From NCBI RefSeq assembly GCF_016918035.1, contig NZ_JAERWK010000012.1, forward strand, positions 124,001-188,000: a stretch of DNA of 64,000 nucleotides, given 5' to 3'. Under the pieces are notes generated by a model. It did no database searches, was not told where the DNA came from, and saw nothing but the letters and a program-made list of their open reading frames with translations. This document shows, piece by piece, positions 47,861-56,381 of this stretch (its first letter is position 1; every line of letters starts with the position of its first letter). Position numbers and translations under genes: made by a program. The stretch is from Nakamurella leprariae. GTDB lineage: Bacteria; Actinomycetota; Actinomycetes; Mycobacteriales; Nakamurellaceae.

Positions 47861-50376
47861 CGGGAGGTCCTTCCGGCCAGGCGGTGGCGCAGGGCACGCA
47901 GTGGGCCGACGGCGGCCGGCGCGCGCCCGCCGTTCCCGGCCCGGAGGACCGGTCCGTACCGGTCCGGTCGCTGCGGGATGGAGGGCTCGGAGAGGGTCTC
48001 CGGGATCCACCCGTCCGACGGGCGCCGGTGCCCCTGGGTGAGCACCGTCCGGCGGGCGGCGTGCAGCGCGGCCAGGTAACGGTGGCCCTGGCGGGCCGGC
48101 GAGAGCGCCAGCAGCGCCTGCTGCCGGGCGGCCAGTCCGAGCTGGTCCCGGGCCGCGGCGTCGTCGACCAGGCCGAGCACGGCGTCCACCCAGTCGTCGG
48201 GTCGGGCGGCGAGGACCCCGGTGCGCCCGGGCACGATCGCCTCCCGGAACGGCTGGGACGGGCTGGCCACCGTCGGCGTCGCGGTCAGCGCCGCCTCCAG
48301 CCACTTGATCGCGCTCTTGGCCTCGTTGAAGATCCGATCCGGCGCCAGCGGGGCGAGGTTGACGTCCAGGTCCCGCAGCACGGCCGGCAGCTGGTGCCAG
48401 GTCCGGAACGGCAGCCGGCGGACCCGGCCGCCGAACTCGTCCAGCGCCGCGGACGGTTCCAGCAGGCCGCCCAGCCACAGCTCGACCGACGGACGGCGGC
48501 GCAGCACCTCGACGACGGCCGGCTCGATCCAGGCCCAGTCCTCGTTGTGGGTGTTGGTGCCGGACAGGTAGCCGATCCGGATCGGGCCCCTTGCCCGCGC
48601 TCGGCGCAGGGCCACGTCGGAGGCGCGCGCGACGTGCCGGCCGACCCCGTTGGCCCAGCGGAAGGCGGGCAGGCCGATCAGCTCGGTCGCCCGGCGGCAC
48701 AGCAGCTCGGTCGACCCGATGAACGCATCGGTCGCCTCCAGCGTGGTGCGGTAACGGCGCACCCCCTGCCAGTACAGATCGAGGTCCAGACCGGGGACGG
48801 CGGTGAGGATCGGGTCGAGCTCGTCCCGGAGCCCGGGATCGAAGATCAGGTCGTCGATGTCGCCCAGCACCGGCACCGGATCGGGGCGGTCCCGCACCAT
48901 CCCGATGACGTCGAGCACCTGGTCGGTGGCCGGCACGCGGTAGAACACGACGGCGTCGGCCCGGCGCGCGGCGGCCAGCACCGCGGGGTCCCGGTACATG
49001 AGCACCTCGGACCGCACCCCGACCGTCTCCAGCGCCTCCTGGGCCAGGTACCCGCGGTAGCGCAGCGGCGCGCCGGTGATCCCACTGACGATCAGCACCC
49101 GGCCGATCCCGCCGGGCCCGCCGCCGGCGTCCGGCCCCGTCGACCAGGACGTCCGGGCCGGTGCGGTGGTGCGCGCGCGGAGCCGCTCGTAGTGATCCAG
49201 CAGGTCGTCCAGCTGTGCGTCCAGCGATCGCAGCGGCAGCGTGCCCGGTTCCGGGCGCACCGCGTCCAGCAGGCCGGGCTCGGTCACCACCCGCCGCATC
49301 GCCCGGGCCAGCGCCGGGGCGTCACCGCGAGGCACCACCAGGCCGCCGACGCCGTCCCTGACCACCTCGGTGGGACCCGGGTTGTCGGCGGTGATGACGG
49401 CGCAGCCGGCGGCCAGCGCCTCCCGGGTGAGCAGCGAGTAGGACTCGAGCATCACCGAGGACATCAGCAGCACGTCGTACCCGCCCAGGACCCGGGTGAC
49501 GTCGTCAGGGTCGTACGGAGGCAGCAGCCGCACCTGGGCCGGGAGCGGCCCGAGCGGTGTCCCGCCGGGGTCACCCATGCCGAACATGTCCAGCGACCAT
49601 CCGTCCAGGTCGGCCAGCTCGCGCGCGGCGTCGAGGGCGACGCCGCCGCCCTTGACCGGGTGGCTGCCGCCGGCGAAGACGAACCGCACGCCGGGCCCGG
49701 TCCGCGCCCGGTCCCGGTCGGCGGCCCGGCGGACCGACTCGGGGGAGGGGTTCTCGTCGAGCGCGAGCCGCCCGGGATCGACGCCGTTGGCCGCGAGCAG
49801 GTCGAGCATGGTCGCGGACGGCGACAGGACCAGATCCGCGTTGGCCAGGTGCCGCGCCAGCCGGCCGTTGCGGTCGGTGAGCCAGGCGTTGTCCCGCTCG
49901 CACGGGCAGACGCCGCAGTCGACGACCGTGGCGCAGGGTCGCATCGACCGCTCGACGAGGAACTGGCGGGCGCACCACCACCACAGGTCGTGCATGGTCA
50001 GCACGGTGGCCGCGCCACTCGCCCGGGCGACGGAGAGCAGGCCGGCGCCCAACCCCTGCAGGCTGTGGAAGTGGACGACGTCCGGCTGCACGTCGGCCAG
50101 CCACCGGGCGAAGTCGGCGTCCACCGCGTCGTTGGCGAAGTTCCGGTCGTCGTCCCAGGCCAGCATGCCGGTCACGGTCAGCCAGCGGACGGTCAGTCCG
50201 TCGGCGCGCCGTTCGGTCCGGACGGTCAGGTCCGGGTGCCCGTCGTCGACCGAACCGGCGTACACCAGCACCTCGTGCCCCCGCCCGGCCAGCCCCTCGG
50301 CGATGCGCTGCGGTACCAGGGTGCCGCCCGAGACGAAGTTCGGTGGGAAGTGAGCTGACACCACGGCGATACGCAC
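47857..50376 (-). CDS. Two-domain glycosyltransferase (fused GT4-type modules)
   Basis: An 839-aa protein from the GTG at 50376 (VRIAVVSAHFPPNFVSGGTL). Module 1 (about 1-415) is a full GT4: DVVHFHSLQGLGAGLL, VLTMHDLWWWCARQF, VRFVFAGGSHPVKGG and SSVMLESYSLLTREALAAGC. A Gly/Ala linker (about 420-435) leads to module 2 (about 436-770): VLIVSGITGAPLRYRGYLAQ, DIDDLIFDPGLRDELDP, RIGYLSGTNTHNEDWAWIEP and PDRIFNEAKSAIKWLEAALT. It could add two successive residues. A conserved Cys cluster (CATVVDCGVCPCERD) sits in module 1. It is translationally coupled to the next GT gene. Confidence 0.87.
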   Translation of the reverse strand: MRIAVVSAHFPPNFVSGGTLVPQRIAEGLAGRGHEVLVYAGSVDDGHPDLTVRTERRADGLTVRWLTVTGMLAWDDDRNFANDAVDADFARWLADVQPDVVHFHSLQGLGAGLLSVARASGAATVLTMHDLWWWCARQFLVERSMRPCATVVDCGVCPCERDNAWLTDRNGRLARHLANADLVLSPSATMLDLLAANGVDPGRLALDENPSPESVRRAADRDRARTGPGVRFVFAGGSHPVKGGGVALDAARELADLDGWSLDMFGMGDPGGTPLGPLPAQVRLLPPYDPDDVTRVLGGYDVLLMSSVMLESYSLLTREALAAGCAVITADNPGPTEVVRDGVGGLVVPRGDAPALARAMRRVVTEPGLLDAVRPEPGTLPLRSLDAQLDDLLDHYERLRARTTAPARTSWSTGPDAGGGPGGIGRVLIVSGITGAPLRYRGYLAQEALETVGVRSEVLMYRDPAVLAAARRADAVVFYRVPATDQVLDVIGMVRDRPDPVPVLGDIDDLIFDPGLRDELDPILTAVPGLDLDLYWQGVRRYRTTLEATDAFIGSTELLCRRATELIGLPAFRWANGVGRHVARASDVALRRARARGPIRIGYLSGTNTHNEDWAWIEPAVVEVLRRRPSVELWLGGLLEPSAALDEFGGRVRRLPFRTWHQLPAVLRDLDVNLAPLAPDRIFNEAKSAIKWLEAALTATPTVASPSQPFREAIVPGRTGVLAARPDDWVDAVLGLVDDAAARDQLGLAARQQALLALSPARQGHRYLAALHAARRTVLTQGHRRPSDGWIPETLSEPSIPQRPDRYGPVLRAGNGGRAPAAVGPLRALRHRLAGRTSR

Positions 50377-50416
50377 GGTGACGATCGTAAGGTTCGTGCC
50401 GGCGCGGCCCGGCCGC

Positions 50417-51898
50417 TCACCGTCGCGGCGTCGCCCGGTCCCCGAAGTCCGGCAGCGGCTCGGCGCCGGTGGCCACGCCGTTCGGCAGGTCCTGTGCGCC
50501 GCCGTGCTGCCGGTCGCTGACGTGCCCGGCAGGCTCGTCCGGACCGGCGTCGGCGGGGAGGTCCACCTCGGACAGCGCGGTCGTCGCGGGCGCCGCCGGG
50601 CCGGTGCCCGTGTGGTCCTCGACCGGGACGCCGCCCGGGGCCGAGGTGGCCGGGTCGACCAGCCCGGTCGGGAGCAGGTTGCGCCAGGTGCTCTGCATGA
50701 CCAGGACACCGCCGGACTCGCGCGGCGTGCCCCCGGGGACCACGTCGAACTGGACGGCCTTGACCCACTGGTCGTAGCTGTGGGCGAGTTCCTCGTCGAC
50801 GACCGAGGTGTTCACCGTGAAGCTGCCCGGCTGCAGTGGCAGCGCGGGCACGGCGACGTCGATGCTGCCCGACCCGCTCACCGCCGACGGGATGTACTGC
50901 GCGTCCCAGGTGTGGTGCGACCACAGGTGCTGGCCGTCGCGGGAGTGGAGCGACGCCGCGAACACCGGCCGCTCGATCCGTTCGGTGGCGCGGTAGTGCA
51001 GACGCATCGTCAACGGCTCGCCGGTGCGGAACTGCCGGGTGTCCTCGTCGTCCCGGTCGAGCAGCTCGATGCGCTCGACGATGACCTCGCCGCTGCCGTG
51101 CCGCATGCCGCCCGAGGCGACCGGGCGGGCCAGGTGGCCGGCCTCGATGTAGTTGTCGACGATGTCGACCGCGGGGCCGACCTCGACCAGCCGCCCATGG
51201 TCCAGCCATGCCGCCTCGTCGCAGAAGGTGCGCATCTCGCCGAGGCCGTGGCTGACCACGATGACCGTGCGGCCCTGGTCCTTGAACTCGGCGAACTTCT
51301 CCCGACACTTCTCCTGGAACTGCATGTCCCCGACGGCCAGGATCTCGTCCACGAGCAGGATCTCGGGGTCGACGTGGATGGCCACCGAGAAGCCGAGCCG
51401 GACGTACATGCCGGAGGAGTAGTTCTTCACCGGCTGGTCGATGAACGCCTCGACCCCGGCGAAGTCGACGATCGTGTCGAACTTGCGGTCGATCTCGGCC
51501 CGGCTCATGCCCAGGATGGACCCGTTGAGGTAGACGTTCTCCCGTCCCGAGAGCTCGGGGTGGAAGCCCGACCCGACCTCGAGCATCGCCGCCATCCGGC
51601 CCCGCGCGGTGATGCTGCCCTCGTTGGGCTCCAGGATGCGGGCGATGCACTTGAGCAGCGTCGACTTGCCCGACCCGTTGTGCCCCATGAGCCCGAAGGT
51701 GCGGCCCTCGGGGATCTCCAGCGACACGTCGCGCAGCGCCCAGAACTCCTCGAAGCTGGCCCGCTTGCGCCGCAGGATCGTCGCCTTGAGCGACTGGTTG
51801 CGATCCTGGTAGACGCGGAACGACTTGGACACCCCGCGCACGGAGACGGCCGACCCGCGGGACGACCGCTGCGGCGGGGCGAAGATCGATCGGGTCAC
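50417..51898 (-). CDS. wzt: Polysaccharide ABC transporter ATP-binding protein with Wzt-C domain
   Basis: A 493-aa protein from a GTG that overlaps the permease stop (GTGA). Walker A is GLMGHNGSGKSTLL at about residue 70. NYSSGMYVRLGFSVAI holds the signature, EILLVDEILAVGD is Walker B and VIVVSHGL is the H-loop. The C-terminal part (about 265-430: VIVERIELLDRDDED, PLTMRLHYRATERIERP, SFTVNTSVVDEELAHSYDQW) is a Wzt-C beta-sandwich, which in O-antigen systems binds the chain end and gives substrate specificity. An acidic, Pro-rich tail follows. With the permease it exports a lipid-linked glycan. Confidence 0.92.
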   Translation of the reverse strand: MTRSIFAPPQRSSRGSAVSVRGVSKSFRVYQDRNQSLKATILRRKRASFEEFWALRDVSLEIPEGRTFGLMGHNGSGKSTLLKCIARILEPNEGSITARGRMAAMLEVGSGFHPELSGRENVYLNGSILGMSRAEIDRKFDTIVDFAGVEAFIDQPVKNYSSGMYVRLGFSVAIHVDPEILLVDEILAVGDMQFQEKCREKFAEFKDQGRTVIVVSHGLGEMRTFCDEAAWLDHGRLVEVGPAVDIVDNYIEAGHLARPVASGGMRHGSGEVIVERIELLDRDDEDTRQFRTGEPLTMRLHYRATERIERPVFAASLHSRDGQHLWSHHTWDAQYIPSAVSGSGSIDVAVPALPLQPGSFTVNTSVVDEELAHSYDQWVKAVQFDVVPGGTPRESGGVLVMQSTWRNLLPTGLVDPATSAPGGVPVEDHTGTGPAAPATTALSEVDLPADAGPDEPAGHVSDRQHGGAQDLPNGVATGAEPLPDFGDRATPRR

Positions 51899-52797
51899 AG
51901 TTCCTCCACCACGCGGGCCGAGAAGCGCCGGAAGACGAGCAGGCCCAGACCGAGGACGGCTCCCGCCCACACGGTGACCACGGCCCAGTCCTGCCAACTC
52001 GGCCACTGGAAGTCGTACAGCATCGACCGGAACGCGCCGGTGATCCGCGTCGACGGATTGAGGTTGTAGAGCATGAAGAGCGGGAACGGCTCGCCGAACA
52101 GCGTCCACCCGTCGTTGCGGACCGTCTCCTGCAGCTGCACGATCAGGGTCGGCGCGTAGATGATCGGCGTCGCGTAGAACCACAGCTGGATGAAGATGTT
52201 CATGAAGTGCTGGGTATCGCGGAAGTAGACCATCGCGATCGACAGCATCAGCGCGATGCCGATGCAGAAGATGACGGTGAGCGCCATCATCGCGATGAGG
52301 CCGGGCAGGAACAGCAGCACCTCGGGGCCGCCGACGACCGCCATGATCGCGGTGAGCAGGCTGAGTTCGATGGCGAACGTGACCGTCATGGCCAGGATCG
52401 TCGACACCGGCAGGATGACCCGCGGGAAGTACACCTTGGTCAGCAGGCCGGAGTTGCCGACGATCGAGCCCATCCCGGCCATGATCGCGCCGGACATGAA
52501 GCTCCACGGGATCAACGCCGTGGCCAGGAAGAACGCGAACAGGTGGATCCCGCTGTTCACCCCCGGCTCGATGGGCGACCTGAGGATGAAGCCGAAGACG
52601 ATCGAGTAGATCGCGATGGTGGCCAGCGGGTTGATGAACGACCACAGCCGGCCCAGCGCGGTCCGCTTGAACTGCGACCGCACCTCTCGCATGGTCAGGT
52701 TGAGCAGCAGCTCGCGCGAACCGGAGTGCTTGCGCTCGCCGGCGCGGGACCGCCCCGGGCCCCGTCGCGATCCCGGGGCGACGACATCGGACGTCAC
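51895..52797 (-). CDS. wzm: Polysaccharide ABC transporter permease
   Basis: A 300-aa ABC-2 type permease. The GTG at 52797 gives VTSDVVAPGSRR and a basic region, then LLLNLTMREVRSQFKRTALG, the typical amphipathic start of Wzm/TagG/RfbA permeases. Six transmembrane spans are visible, including ATIAIYSIVFGFILRS, LFAFFLATALIPWSFMSGAI, VFRRF at the end, and IALMLSIAMVYFRDTQH. It forms the export channel with Wzt for a polyprenyl-linked polysaccharide. It is first in the minus-strand operon. No strong ribosome site is seen at 52797. Confidence 0.9.
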   Translation of the reverse strand: MTSDVVAPGSRRGPGRSRAGERKHSGSRELLLNLTMREVRSQFKRTALGRLWSFINPLATIAIYSIVFGFILRSPIEPGVNSGIHLFAFFLATALIPWSFMSGAIMAGMGSIVGNSGLLTKVYFPRVILPVSTILAMTVTFAIELSLLTAIMAVVGGPEVLLFLPGLIAMMALTVIFCIGIALMLSIAMVYFRDTQHFMNIFIQLWFYATPIIYAPTLIVQLQETVRNDGWTLFGEPFPLFMLYNLNPSTRITGAFRSMLYDFQWPSWQDWAVVTVWAGAVLGLGLLVFRRFSARVVEEL

Positions 52798-53006
52798 TAT
52801 CGAGCAGGCCTTTCGGAGGTGGTGCACGGTCGGGCCGTACCGGGTCGTGGGCCCGGACCATCGGCCATGGTAGGCGGGCGATGCCCCGGTCGCGGTGCAC
52901 CGACCGGCCGTCGGCCGGTCGCTACAGTTCGGCGCGACGGTCGGTGGACCGGGGTGGGGTGCGGTCGGATGCAACTGGGGAAGGCTGCGAGAGGTTGTCG
53001 GAGACG

Positions 53007-53435
53007 GTGACGGTGGGTCCAGCGGAACAGGTCGGCGCGGGGGGCGGTCCGGGGACGGTCGATCTCGCCCTGGCGGACGAGGTCGTCGTGCTGCGGGCGG
53101 CGGTCGCGCGGTTGCGGGACGAGGCGGCGGCCGGTCGGGCCGAACGGGAACGGGCGCATGCCGCGGAGCAGCTCGCCGCCGTGCACGCCGAGCTCAGCCG
53201 GGTGCGTGAGCTGCTGGCCGAGTGCCACGGTCGGTTGCGGGCGCAGCAGCCGAGCGGGGACGACGGGCTCGCGGCGATCGAGCTGCGGCAGGAACGGCAG
53301 GCGCTGGAACTGGTGATCCGAGCCCGCGACGAGGAGATCCGGGCCATCCGCGGATCCGTCACCTGGCGGATCGGTCGTCTGGTCATCGGGCCGGTGTCCC
53401 GGGTGCGGCGCGTGCTCGGCCGGCGCGGCCGGTGA
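53007..53435 (+). CDS. Small coiled-coil protein of unknown function
   Basis: About 142 aa from the GTG at 53007; a TTG at 52995 or a GTG at 53013 are alternatives. The middle is a long Ala/Glu/Arg helix (EVVVLRAAVARLRDEAAAGR, HAAEQLAAVHAELSRVRELL) typical of a coiled coil. The end (SVTWRIGRLVIGPVSRVRRV) is basic and amphipathic. Tails of the pattern SxTWRxGRxV occur in proteins next to, or fused to, glycosyltransferases. The TGA overlaps the GTG of the next GT2 gene (GTGA), so the two are coupled. It may be an adaptor for the glycosyltransferases. Confidence 0.75.
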   Translation: MTVGPAEQVGAGGGPGTVDLALADEVVVLRAAVARLRDEAAAGRAERERAHAAEQLAAVHAELSRVRELLAECHGRLRAQQPSGDDGLAAIELRQERQALELVIRARDEEIRAIRGSVTWRIGRLVIGPVSRVRRVLGRRGR

Positions 53436-55102
53436 CGGCGGCCTCGGCGACCGGGGAGCGCGCCGCCGACATCGACCTCGGAGCGCCACATCTGGATGCA
53501 GCCCCCGCCCGGCCGCTGGTCTCGGTCCTGGTCCCGGTGTACCGGACGGGGCTGGATCACCTGGGGGAGCTGATCCGGTCGGTCCGGGCGCAGCGTGACC
53601 CGGACTGGGAACTGCTGCTGGTCGACGACTGCTCGCACCGGCCCGAGCTGACGGCCCTGCTGCGGCGCGCGGCGGACCGTGACAGCAGGATCCGCATCGA
53701 CGCGCTGCCGGAGAACCGCGGCATCGTGGGCGCCTCCAACCACGCGCTGTCGATGGCCCGGGGCGAGTTCGTGGCGCTGCTCGACCACGACGACCTGCTC
53801 GAGCCGGACGCGGTCCGGCACTGCCGGGAGGCCGTCGAGCGGACGCCGGACGCCGACGTGCTCTACACCGACGAGGCGATCATCGACCCGGACGGCGTCC
53901 GCCAGGGCGTCTTCGCCAAGCCGGTCTTCTCGCCCGAGCGGCTGCGCCGGCAGAACTTCACCCTGCACCTGAGCGTGTACCGGCGACGGCTGCTGGAGGA
54001 GATCGGCGGGTTCCGCGCCGGATTCGACGGCAGTCAGGACTACGACCTGGTGCTGCGGGCCAGCGAGGTGGCCCGGGCCGTCGTCGCCATCCCGTACTCG
54101 CTCTACCGCTGGCGGATCCTGCCGACCTCGGTCAGTCACGCCGCGGGCAACCAGTACGTGTTCGACTCGGCGGTGCGCGCCGTCCAGGAGCACCTGGACC
54201 GCACGGACGTCCCGGCCCGCGTCGTCCAGGTGGACGTCACCGGCCGGTACCGGATCGACCGGGAGATCCCGACGGGGACGACCGTGTCCGTGGTGGTGCT
54301 GGCTGACGGCCGGGCGACGCCCTACGGGGTCGAGGTGGCGCCCGTGGTCGAGCTGGTCGCGGCGCTCGTCACCGAGGTCGGCGCGCGGCTCGCCGATGCG
54401 ACCGTGCTGCTCGGGCTGCCGGGCCGTCCGGGGGCCGTCGCCGTCCCGCCGGAGGCAGTGGAGGCGGCACTGCGCCGCCGGGTGCGACGGTGGCCGGCGT
54501 TCGGCCGGGTGCTGCCGGTGGCCGATCTGGACCGGGCCGCCGGTCCGCTGAACGACGTCCTGACCAGCGCAGCCGGTACCACGGTCCTGCTCGCCACCGA
54601 CGCGGTCGTGCCGCCCGGCGCAGCGGACGCCGGCTGGCTCGCGCCGATGCTCGGCCTGGTGACCGATCGGGGCATCGGCGCCGTCGGTCCCCGGCTGGTC
54701 GACGACCTGGGCCGGGTGTGTGCCGCCGGGCTGACCGTCTCCGGCGGCGAGGTCCGGCGGATCGGCCGGGGCAGCTCGGTCGAGGACCCCGGACCGTTCG
54801 GCGGGCTGCTGCTCACCCGGGAGGTGACCGCGCTGCCGATGGAGCTGCTGCTGCTGGACCGCGCCGGGGTCCTCCGGGCCGGCGGCCTGTGGCCGGGCGC
54901 GCCCACCTCCGGGTCGCTGCTCGACCTGGCCGTCAAGCTCGACTCGGTCGGCCTGGCCGCCGTGGTGTGCGCGGAGTCGGTGATCACCTCGTCGATCCCC
55001 CCGGACCAGCGGCGCGAGCTCTCGGCCCCGGTGGCGACGACGGACCTCGGCGATCGCTGGGGCGCCGTGTTCGCCGCCGATCGGTTCTGGCGCGACCGGT
55101 GA
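53432..55102 (+). CDS. Family 2 glycosyltransferase
   Basis: A 556-aa protein from the overlapping GTG at 53432. The GT-A domain (about 28-260) shows LVSVLVPVYRTGLDHLGELI, ELLLVDDCSHRPEL, NRGIVGASNHALSMARGEFV, ALLDHDDLLEPDA (DxD) and YTDEAIIDPDG. GGFRAGFDGSQDYDLVLRAS is the acceptor-side motif of rhamnosyl- and related transferases. The C-terminal half (about 280-556) is a second, degenerate-looking GT2-like region (VSVVVLADG, GAVGPRLVDDLGRVCAAGLT) without a clear DxD. The donor is unknown; dTDP-rhamnose is plausible given rfbB and rfbD. Confidence 0.88.
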   Translation: MTAASATGERAADIDLGAPHLDAAPARPLVSVLVPVYRTGLDHLGELIRSVRAQRDPDWELLLVDDCSHRPELTALLRRAADRDSRIRIDALPENRGIVGASNHALSMARGEFVALLDHDDLLEPDAVRHCREAVERTPDADVLYTDEAIIDPDGVRQGVFAKPVFSPERLRRQNFTLHLSVYRRRLLEEIGGFRAGFDGSQDYDLVLRASEVARAVVAIPYSLYRWRILPTSVSHAAGNQYVFDSAVRAVQEHLDRTDVPARVVQVDVTGRYRIDREIPTGTTVSVVVLADGRATPYGVEVAPVVELVAALVTEVGARLADATVLLGLPGRPGAVAVPPEAVEAALRRRVRRWPAFGRVLPVADLDRAAGPLNDVLTSAAGTTVLLATDAVVPPGAADAGWLAPMLGLVTDRGIGAVGPRLVDDLGRVCAAGLTVSGGEVRRIGRGSSVEDPGPFGGLLLTREVTALPMELLLLDRAGVLRAGGLWPGAPTSGSLLDLAVKLDSVGLAAVVCAESVITSSIPPDQRRELSAPVATTDLGDRWGAVFAADRFWRDR

Positions 55103-55160
55103 GCCCGGACCGGCCGACGGGCTGTGCGACAGTGTCCGGGCCCGGCCGGGACCCCCCGGG

Positions 55161-55196
55161 ATGAGCCCCCGGATGAGCCTCCGGATGAGCACGGTG
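55161..55196. repeat. 12-bp near-tandem repeat before the second GT2 gene
   Basis: ATGAGC blocks recur every 12 bases at 55161, 55173 and 55185 (ATGAGCCCCCGG, ATGAGCCTCCGG, ATGAGCACGGTG). These ATGs are not in frame with the GT2 start at 55225, so they are leader-region repeats. Confidence 0.7.
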
Positions 55197-55224
55197 CCCG
55201 CGACCGGACGAGAACGAGGTGGAG

Positions 55225-56313
55225 ATGAGCCCGACGCCTGCAGCCGAGGTCGCGGTGGTCGTCCGCACCAAGAACCGGCCCCGGCTGCTCGAACGCGCGA
55301 TGGCCAGCATCCTGGCCCAGACCTTCTCCGGCTACCAGGTCGTGGTGGTCAACGACGCCGGCGACCGGGGCGTGGTCGACGAGGTCGTCGACGGGGTCCG
55401 GGACCGGTTCGCGGACCGGATCACCGTCGTGCACAACGAGGTCTCCCGAGGCCGCGAGGCCGCGATGAACCGGGGGGTCGAGGCGTCGACGGCACCGCTG
55501 CTGACCATCCTCGACGACGACGACACCTGGGCTCCGGAGTTCCTCGAGCGCACGGTCGCGCATCTTGACCGGCGGGCCGATCTGATCGGGGTCGCCACCC
55601 GCGCGGCGGTGGTGCACGAACGCATCGACGGGGACGACATCGTCGAGGAGCGGCGTGAGCTGTTCGCCACCGACCGGCACCAGGTCGCGCTCATCGACGC
55701 CCTGTCGGTGAACGCGGTCCCGCAGAACTCGCTGGTCTACCGGCGCGCGGCGCTGTCCAGCCAGCAGCCGTACGACGAGAGCCTGCCGGTGCTGTCCGAC
55801 TGGGAGTTCCTGCTCGAGTTGTTGCAGACCGGCGAGATCGGCTTCCTGGACGGCGATCCGCTGGCGTTCTGGCACTTGCGGGAGACGTCGGTGGGCGACG
55901 TCGGCAACAGTGTGTACGTCGACGGTGGACACGAGCCGTGGAACGTCGTGCTGCGGGACCGGCTGTTGCGTCGCGACCTCGAGCGTCACGGAGGGCTCGG
56001 GGTGCTGCTGGCGATCGCCGAGATCGCCAACCGGGACCGGCGCGACGACCTGGACCGGGCCGCCGCGCAGGGAGCGGCGGTGTTCGACGTCGGCGACCGG
56101 GTCGACGCGGTGCGTGCCGTCCAGTCGGAACTGGCCGCGGCGGTACAGCACCTCTACGACCGTCACGGTGAGGTCGTCGCGGCGCTCACCGAGGTGAACC
56201 GCAACCTGGTGAGCCAGAACAATCGGCTGGTGGCGCAGCTCGAGATGGTCAACGGGCGATTGGCCGAGATGGAGCGCCGACTGGACGATCGGAACGCCGT
56301 CCCCGGGGACTGA
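55225..56313 (+). CDS. Family 2 glycosyltransferase with C-terminal coiled coil
   Basis: About 362 aa from the ATG at 55225, 4 bases after GAGGT; a GTG at 55219 is in frame. VAVVVRTKNRPRLLERAMAS, VVVVNDAGDRGVVDEV and LLTILDDDDTWAPEFLE (DxD) mark the GT-A domain (about 5-240). QNSLVYRRAALSSQQPYDES and LPVLSDWEFLLELLQ follow. The last 80 residues form a heptad-like helix (VVAALTEVNRNLVSQNNRLV, AQLEMVNGRLAEMERRL) suited to oligomerisation, perhaps with the upstream coiled-coil protein. Donor and acceptor are unknown. Confidence 0.88.
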   Translation: MSPTPAAEVAVVVRTKNRPRLLERAMASILAQTFSGYQVVVVNDAGDRGVVDEVVDGVRDRFADRITVVHNEVSRGREAAMNRGVEASTAPLLTILDDDDTWAPEFLERTVAHLDRRADLIGVATRAAVVHERIDGDDIVEERRELFATDRHQVALIDALSVNAVPQNSLVYRRAALSSQQPYDESLPVLSDWEFLLELLQTGEIGFLDGDPLAFWHLRETSVGDVGNSVYVDGGHEPWNVVLRDRLLRRDLERHGGLGVLLAIAEIANRDRRDDLDRAAAQGAAVFDVGDRVDAVRAVQSELAAAVQHLYDRHGEVVAALTEVNRNLVSQNNRLVAQLEMVNGRLAEMERRLDDRNAVPGD

Positions 56314-56381
56314 CGCCCGCGCGGCGCACCGGCCGTGCCGCTCGCGCCGAGTAGTCTCCCGGTGTCCAACGCATCGGGCCG

